DNA of 9,559 nt, from assembly GCA_025935595.1 (NCBI GenBank), contig JAICUZ010000088.1, positions 1-9,559 of the forward strand, in the 5' to 3' direction. A program made the position numbers and the translations under genes. The stretch comes from Burkholderiales bacterium. GTDB lineage: Bacteria > Actinomycetota > Thermoleophilia > Gaiellales > Gaiellaceae. Position 1 is the stretch's first letter, and each line of letters starts with the position of its first letter. The notes under the pieces are model-generated. The model was not told where the DNA came from. It saw only the letters and a program-made list of their open reading frames with translations, and searched no databases. This document shows, in pieces, positions 6,400 through 9,559 of the stretch.

Positions 6400-7196
6400 C
6401 GTCCTTCGACGATCCGGTCGCGGCCCGCGAGGTCCTGCGCCACGTGCACGTCTGCGTACCCCGCCCTGGAAAGCTCGGCGGCAATGTCGTTGGCGCGCTC
6501 TTCGTGCACCTCGAGCACCAGCCAGCCGAAGCGAGCGGTTTCGACGAGCCGCTGCGTCTGGCCGCGGTCGACGAGCGCGTCCTCAGGTTCGTGCGCCAGC
6601 TCCGGCTCGAGCGTCGCAAGCTCGTCGGCGGCGACGTACGGCGGATTCGACACGACGAGCTCAAACGGTCCCGCGAGCCCGTCGAGCAGGTTCGTGTGCA
6701 CGAACTCGACCTCGAGCGCGTTGGCGCGCGCGTTCTCCTGGGCGAGCGCGAGCGCGTCGAGGGACTGATCGGTTGCCGTCACGCGCGCATCGGGGCGCTC
6801 GTGCTTCAACGCGAGTGCGATTGCACCGGACCCGGTCCCGACGTCCACGATCCGCGGTCCCGTGGTCCCCTCCAGCAGCGCGAGGGCGCGTTCGACGACG
6901 ATCTCGGTTTCGGGCCGCGGTATGAGGGCCCTCTTGTCGGTCTTGAGCGTGAGCCGGCGAAAGTCCCAGTCGCCGAGCACGTAGGCGAGCGGCTCGCGCG
7001 CGCCGCGGCGCCTGACGAGCTCGCGGGCCTGCCCGCGCTCCGCCTCGGTCAGCGGGCGGTCGTGCTGGGTGTAGAGCTCGATCCGCTGGAGGCCGACCGC
7101 GCGCGCAAGCAGGAGCTCGGCGTCGAGACGAGGTGTGTCGATCCCGCGCGCAGACAGGTAGTCGGCCGCGCCTTTCAGCACCTCTGCGAGCGTCAA
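6387..7196 (-). CDS. prmC: Peptide chain release factor N5-glutamine methyltransferase
   Basis: PrmC methylates the glutamine of the GGQ motif in RF1 and RF2 with S-adenosylmethionine, raising termination efficiency. The 269-residue product has the N-terminal helical domain (TLAEVLKGAADYL onward), the linker IPRPETEIVVE (92-102), the SAM-binding DVGTGSGAIAL (118-128), ATDQSLDAL (141-149) and the catalytic NPPY (184-187) that clamps the glutamine. The frame is open far upstream over prfA. The start is best placed at TTG 7196-7194, which overlaps the prfA TGA as TTGA and gives the family's normal N-terminus. This junction implies that RF1 and its modifying enzyme are made by coupled translation. 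Between ALVDRGQTQRLVETA and FGWLVLEVHEE (about 207-232) the loop is shorter than usual, and the common 'L+PGGW' turn is reduced to FGW. The reading frame stays intact. The stop is TAG. Confidence 0.95.
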   Translation of the reverse strand: MTLAEVLKGAADYLSARGIDTPRLDAELLLARAVGLQRIELYTQHDRPLTEAERGQARELVRRRGAREPLAYVLGDWDFRRLTLKTDKRALIPRPETEIVVERALALLEGTTGPRIVDVGTGSGAIALALKHERPDARVTATDQSLDALALAQENARANALEVEFVHTNLLDGLAGPFELVVSNPPYVAADELATLEPELAHEPEDALVDRGQTQRLVETARFGWLVLEVHEERANDIAAELSRAGYADVHVAQDLAGRDRIVEGRWIP

Positions 7197-8233
7197 GCTT
7201 CGAGCGCGCGACGGCGCTCTTCGGCCGTCAGCGCCTCGGTGTACTCGTTGAGGTCGCCCTGGAGAACCTGGTCGAGGCGATATGTCGTCAGCTTGATCCG
7301 GTGATCCGTGACGCGGTTCTCGGCGAAGTTGTAGGTGCGGATCTTCTCCGCGCGCGCGCCGGTTCCGACCTGCGCGCTGCGTGCGGCGGCCTGCTCGGCG
7401 GCCTGACGCTCGCGCTCCGCCTCGTAGATGCGCGCGCGAAGCACGCGCATCGCCTTCTCGCGGTTCTGGAGCTGCGATCGCTCGTCCTGCATCGCGACGA
7501 CGATGCCGGTCGGGAGATGCGTGATGCGCACCGCCGAGTCGGTCGTGTTGACCGACTGGCCGCCCGGCCCCGACGAGCGGTACACGTCGATCTTCAGGTC
7601 GTTCTCGTCGATCTCGACATCGACGTCTTCCGCCTCCGGCATGACGGCGACGGTGGCAGTCGAGGTGTGGATGCGGCCTGCCGACTCGGTCGCGGGGACG
7701 CGCTGCACCCGATGCGTCCCGCCCTCGAACTTGAAAACGGAGTACGCGCCGTCGCCCTTGATCGCGAACACCGCTTCCTTGAGGCCGCCGCCGTCGTTCG
7801 CCGTGGCTTCGAGCTGCTCGAACTTGAACCCGCGCTGCTCGGCGTACCGCTGGAGCATGCGCTGCAGCTCGTCCGCCCAGAGCGCTGCCTCGTCGCCGCC
7901 GACCCCCTGGCGCACTTCGATGATCACGTCCTTCTCGTCGGCGGGATCGCGCTCGGCGAGCGCGAGCTTCAGCTCCTCCTCGAGCCGTGCGACCTCGGCT
8001 TCGTAGTCGCCGGCCATCTCCGCGAGCTCCGAGTCGCCGCGCGCCGCTGCGAGATCCGCCTGCGCCTGCCGCCACTGTTGGGCGAGTGCGTACGGGCCTT
8101 CGAGCTGTTTGAGGCGTCGGCCGACCTCGGCCGCCTCGCGGTGGTCGTTGTAGACGGCGGGGTCGGACATGCGATCGCGCGTCTCGGTGTAGGAGCGTTC
8201 GAGCTCCGTGATCAGGTCGTCGAGTGCGGCCAC
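7193..8233 (-). CDS. prfA: Peptide chain release factor 1 (RF1)
   Basis: RF1 recognises UAA and UAG in the ribosomal A site and triggers peptide release. The 346-residue length is normal. The tripeptide anticodon is PAT (180-182, in HRVQRVPATES), which marks RF1; RF2 would have SPF. The catalytic GGQ is at 224-226 in SSGPGGQSVNTTDSAVRITH. VRQGVGGDEAALWADEL (107-123) and KIRTYNFAENRVTDHRI (297-313) are further RF1 signatures. The N-terminal 90 residues are the expected helical, partly coiled-coil domain. The start is GTG (8233-8231), the only suitable start between the OsmC stop, 16 bases away, and the conserved region; no clear Shine-Dalgarno sequence is seen. It ends in TGA, an RF2 codon, and this TGA overlaps the prmC TTG start. 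Confidence 0.97.
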   Translation of the reverse strand: MAALDDLITELERSYTETRDRMSDPAVYNDHREAAEVGRRLKQLEGPYALAQQWRQAQADLAAARGDSELAEMAGDYEAEVARLEEELKLALAERDPADEKDVIIEVRQGVGGDEAALWADELQRMLQRYAEQRGFKFEQLEATANDGGGLKEAVFAIKGDGAYSVFKFEGGTHRVQRVPATESAGRIHTSTATVAVMPEAEDVDVEIDENDLKIDVYRSSGPGGQSVNTTDSAVRITHLPTGIVVAMQDERSQLQNREKAMRVLRARIYEAERERQAAEQAAARSAQVGTGARAEKIRTYNFAENRVTDHRIKLTTYRLDQVLQGDLNEYTEALTAEERRRALEA

Positions 8234-8249
8234 GAGGAGCGCACGGTAG

Positions 8250-8684
8250 CTACGCGGCGAGACTGGCTTCGAGCGTCACGTCGGGGATGCCGGCGAGCGC
8301 CTTCGAGACCGGGCAATTCTCCTTGGCCCCTTCGGCCGCGTCCTTGAACGCGCTCTCGTCCATTCCCGGCACCGTGCCCCGAACCGACAGCACGCCCTTT
8401 GTGATCCCCTCTCCCGGCTGGAACGTGACCGTTGCGGACGCCTCGAGCTTCTCGGGCGGGTTTCCACCCTTCGCGAGGTCGTTCGAGAGCGCCATCGCGA
8501 AGCAGGCGGCCCAGGCGGAGGCGAGCAGCTCCTCGGGACTCGTCTTCCCGTCCGCGTCTTCGGCCCGCGCGGCCCACGAGACATCGAGTGGCCCGAACGC
8601 GCCGGTCGGAGCCTCCGCGATCGTGCCGCTGCCGTTCATCAGGTCGCCCTGCCACACCGCGCTTCCACTGCGCTCAGTCGCCAT
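8250..8684 (-). CDS. osmC: OsmC-type peroxiredoxin (organic hydroperoxide detoxification)
   Basis: OsmC/Ohr proteins are small homodimeric thiol peroxidases that reduce organic hydroperoxides in the cytoplasm. The 144-residue protein has the resolving pair: Cys61 in ASAWAACFAMAL and Cys124 in KENCPVSKAL. The acidic SPEELL (49-54) and Arg40 may complete the active site. AVWQGDLMNGSGT near the N-terminus and CPVS in the tail resemble E. coli OsmC (AHWEGD, GCPVS, from memory) more than Ohr. The ATG overlaps the DUF1385 TGA by one base (TGATG), with a strong GGAGG ten bases upstream inside the DUF1385 gene, so coupling is likely. Sitting between DUF1385 and prfA, it looks like an insertion into an otherwise translation-related array. 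The stop is TAG. Confidence 0.92.
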   Translation of the reverse strand: MATERSGSAVWQGDLMNGSGTIAEAPTGAFGPLDVSWAARAEDADGKTSPEELLASAWAACFAMALSNDLAKGGNPPEKLEASATVTFQPGEGITKGVLSVRGTVPGMDESAFKDAAEGAKENCPVSKALAGIPDVTLEASLAA

Positions 8685-9559
8685 CAGGCCATCACCTCCA
8701 CTCGCCGGTCGGCCGGCTGGAGCCGGCCCTCGAGCTCAAGCACTTCCCGCAACGCGCGGATCGACACCTCGAGCTGGTCGAGCGACGGCTCGCGGGTCGT
8801 GAGTCGCTGCAGCCAGAGCCCGGGCGAGAGGATCGTCATCAGCGCGCGGTTGTCGGAGTGCTTCCCCGCGAAGCGGATCAGCTCGTAGGCGATCCCGGCG
8901 ATCACCGGCAGGAGAACGATGCGGCTGACGATCAGCCAGTACCACACGGGCCGGCCGAGGAGCGCGTAGACGAACACGCTGACGACCATCACCCAGAGCA
9001 GGAAGGCGGTGCCGCAGCGCGGGTGGATGAGCGAGTAGCGCTGCGCGATCTCCGGCTTGAGCTCCTCGCCCGCTTCGTAGGCGTTGATCGCCTTGTGCTC
9101 GGCGGCGTGGTACTGGAACACGCGGCGGAGCGACGGGATGAACGAGAGGATCGTCAGGTAAAGGACGAAGACGGTCACGCGGATCACGCCTTCGACGAGC
9201 ACGAACCAGCCGCCGCTCGAGATCGGGAGCAGGTCGGTGATCAGCGCGGGGCCGACCTTGAAGATCATCACCGCGAACCCGATCGCGACCAGGAACGCGA
9301 ACGCAAGCGCCCAGCGCCCGAGCTCCACCGGCTCGCCGTCACCCTCCGCCTCGTCCTGTGCGGCGTAGTTCGCCGAGACGCTGAGGGCGCGGAACCCGAT
9401 CGAGAGGCTCTCACCGAGCGCGACGACGCCGCGGACGATCGGCAGGCGAAGCGCCCAGTGCCGTGCCATCAGAGGGTCGATCGACTTGGCGACGTGCGCA
9501 ATCTCGCCGTCTGGCTTGCGCACCGCGACCGCCCAGTTCCGCGGGCCGCGCATCATCAC
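8684..9559 (-). CDS. DUF1385 (YqhQ-like) membrane protein, 5' end outside window
   Basis: At least 291 residues are present. The codon at the right edge reads GTG, but it is almost certainly the Val of the family's N-terminal 'GGQAVIEGVMMRGP' motif: the visible sequence continues MMRGPRNWAVAVRKPDG. The true start therefore lies a dozen or more residues beyond the window. Hydrophobic segments near residues 83-105, 118-142, 184-201 and 205-228 indicate an integral membrane protein. The family's metal-like motif FQYHAAEHKAINAYE (148-162), with HPRCGTAFLL (179-188) after it, lies between membrane segments. SPGLWLQRLTTREP (245-258) is another conserved block. The biochemical function of DUF1385 is not established to my knowledge. 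In several lineages it sits beside rpmE and prfA, as here. The stop is TGA, overlapping the osmC ATG. Confidence 0.92.
   Translation of the reverse strand: MMMRGPRNWAVAVRKPDGEIAHVAKSIDPLMARHWALRLPIVRGVVALGESLSIGFRALSVSANYAAQDEAEGDGEPVELGRWALAFAFLVAIGFAVMIFKVGPALITDLLPISSGGWFVLVEGVIRVTVFVLYLTILSFIPSLRRVFQYHAAEHKAINAYEAGEELKPEIAQRYSLIHPRCGTAFLLWVMVVSVFVYALLGRPVWYWLIVSRIVLLPVIAGIAYELIRFAGKHSDNRALMTILSPGLWLQRLTTREPSLDQLEVSIRALREVLELEGRLQPADRRVEVMA
8695..8699 (-). promoter_or_regulatory. Ribosome binding site of osmC, inside the DUF1385 3' end
   Basis: The minus strand reads GGAGG (8699-8695), then ten bases, then the osmC ATG (8684-8682). It is the clearest Shine-Dalgarno match in the window and supports that start and coupling with the upstream gene. 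Confidence 0.65.

Noticed and set aside
7345..7363. A run of alternating CG near 7349 as a Z-DNA or regulatory element
   Set aside because: It encodes conserved-frame Gly/Ala/Arg codons of RF1 in G+C-rich DNA; nothing else supports a special role.
7197..8075. prmC frame extended upstream over prfA
   Set aside because: The extra sequence is out of frame with RF1 and Arg/Gly-rich; the TTG overlapping the prfA stop gives the normal PrmC N-terminus.
7133..8347. A 404-codon open plus-strand frame opposite prfA
   Set aside because: Antisense shadow of RF1, whose motifs fix the true strand and frame.
9557..9559. GTG at the right edge as the true start of the DUF1385 gene
   Set aside because: It is the Val of the conserved EGVMMRGP motif; the real N-terminus lies outside the window.

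Overview
The window is a gene-dense, high-G+C stretch of bacterial chromosome (about two-thirds G+C by eye). It looks like an actinobacterium. The gene content and order (DUF1385, prfA, prmC, Sua5/TsaC, glyA, upp, WecA-type transferase) would suit a deep-branching class such as Thermoleophilia, but that placement is inference. Nearly all of the sequence is coding, and many genes overlap or lie within about 20 bases of each other. No tRNA, rRNA, CRISPR array, insertion sequence or phage gene was seen.

Layout from the left. A divergent pair opens the window: an SRPBCC-fold protein (minus strand, cut off by the left edge) and a compact phytoene-dehydrogenase-like FAD oxidoreductase (plus strand, 461-1726). 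The 57-base gap between them holds an 18-base dyad. After the oxidoreductase comes the only long gap (1727-2097). It holds a frameshifted remnant of a TolB/PD40 beta-propeller gene on the minus strand. Next on the minus strand are a WecA/TagO/MraY-family transferase (2098-3210) and upp (3217-3843), 6 bases apart. A YgeA-type aspartate/glutamate racemase (plus, 3866-4546) is wedged between upp and glyA. Its start lies 22 bases from the upp start, and its 3' end overlaps the glyA 3' end by 22 bases.

From 9559 down to 4525 runs one tight minus-strand array, read in transcription order: DUF1385 membrane protein (5' end outside the window), OsmC-type peroxidase, prfA (RF1), prmC (RF1/RF2 glutamine methylase), tsaC/sua5 (tRNA t6A synthesis) and glyA (serine hydroxymethyltransferase). 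Junctions range from a 13-base overlap to a 16-base gap, so translational coupling is likely.

The core of the array serves translation: stop-codon release, methylation of the release factor's GGQ loop, and t6A modification of ANN-decoding tRNAs. glyA adds one-carbon and glycine supply, upp salvages uracil, and the WecA-type enzyme starts lipid-linked cell-surface glycan synthesis. The order recalls the prfA-prmC-ywlC-glyA-upp region of Bacillus subtilis. It is best read as an ancient conserved block with local insertions (OsmC, racemase).

I found no clearly new biological system. The points most worth a second look are the inserted racemase, the propeller remnant, the shortened FAD enzyme with a perfect 30-base palindrome in its FAD motif, the intergenic dyad, and the excess of TAG stop codons around the RF1 gene.
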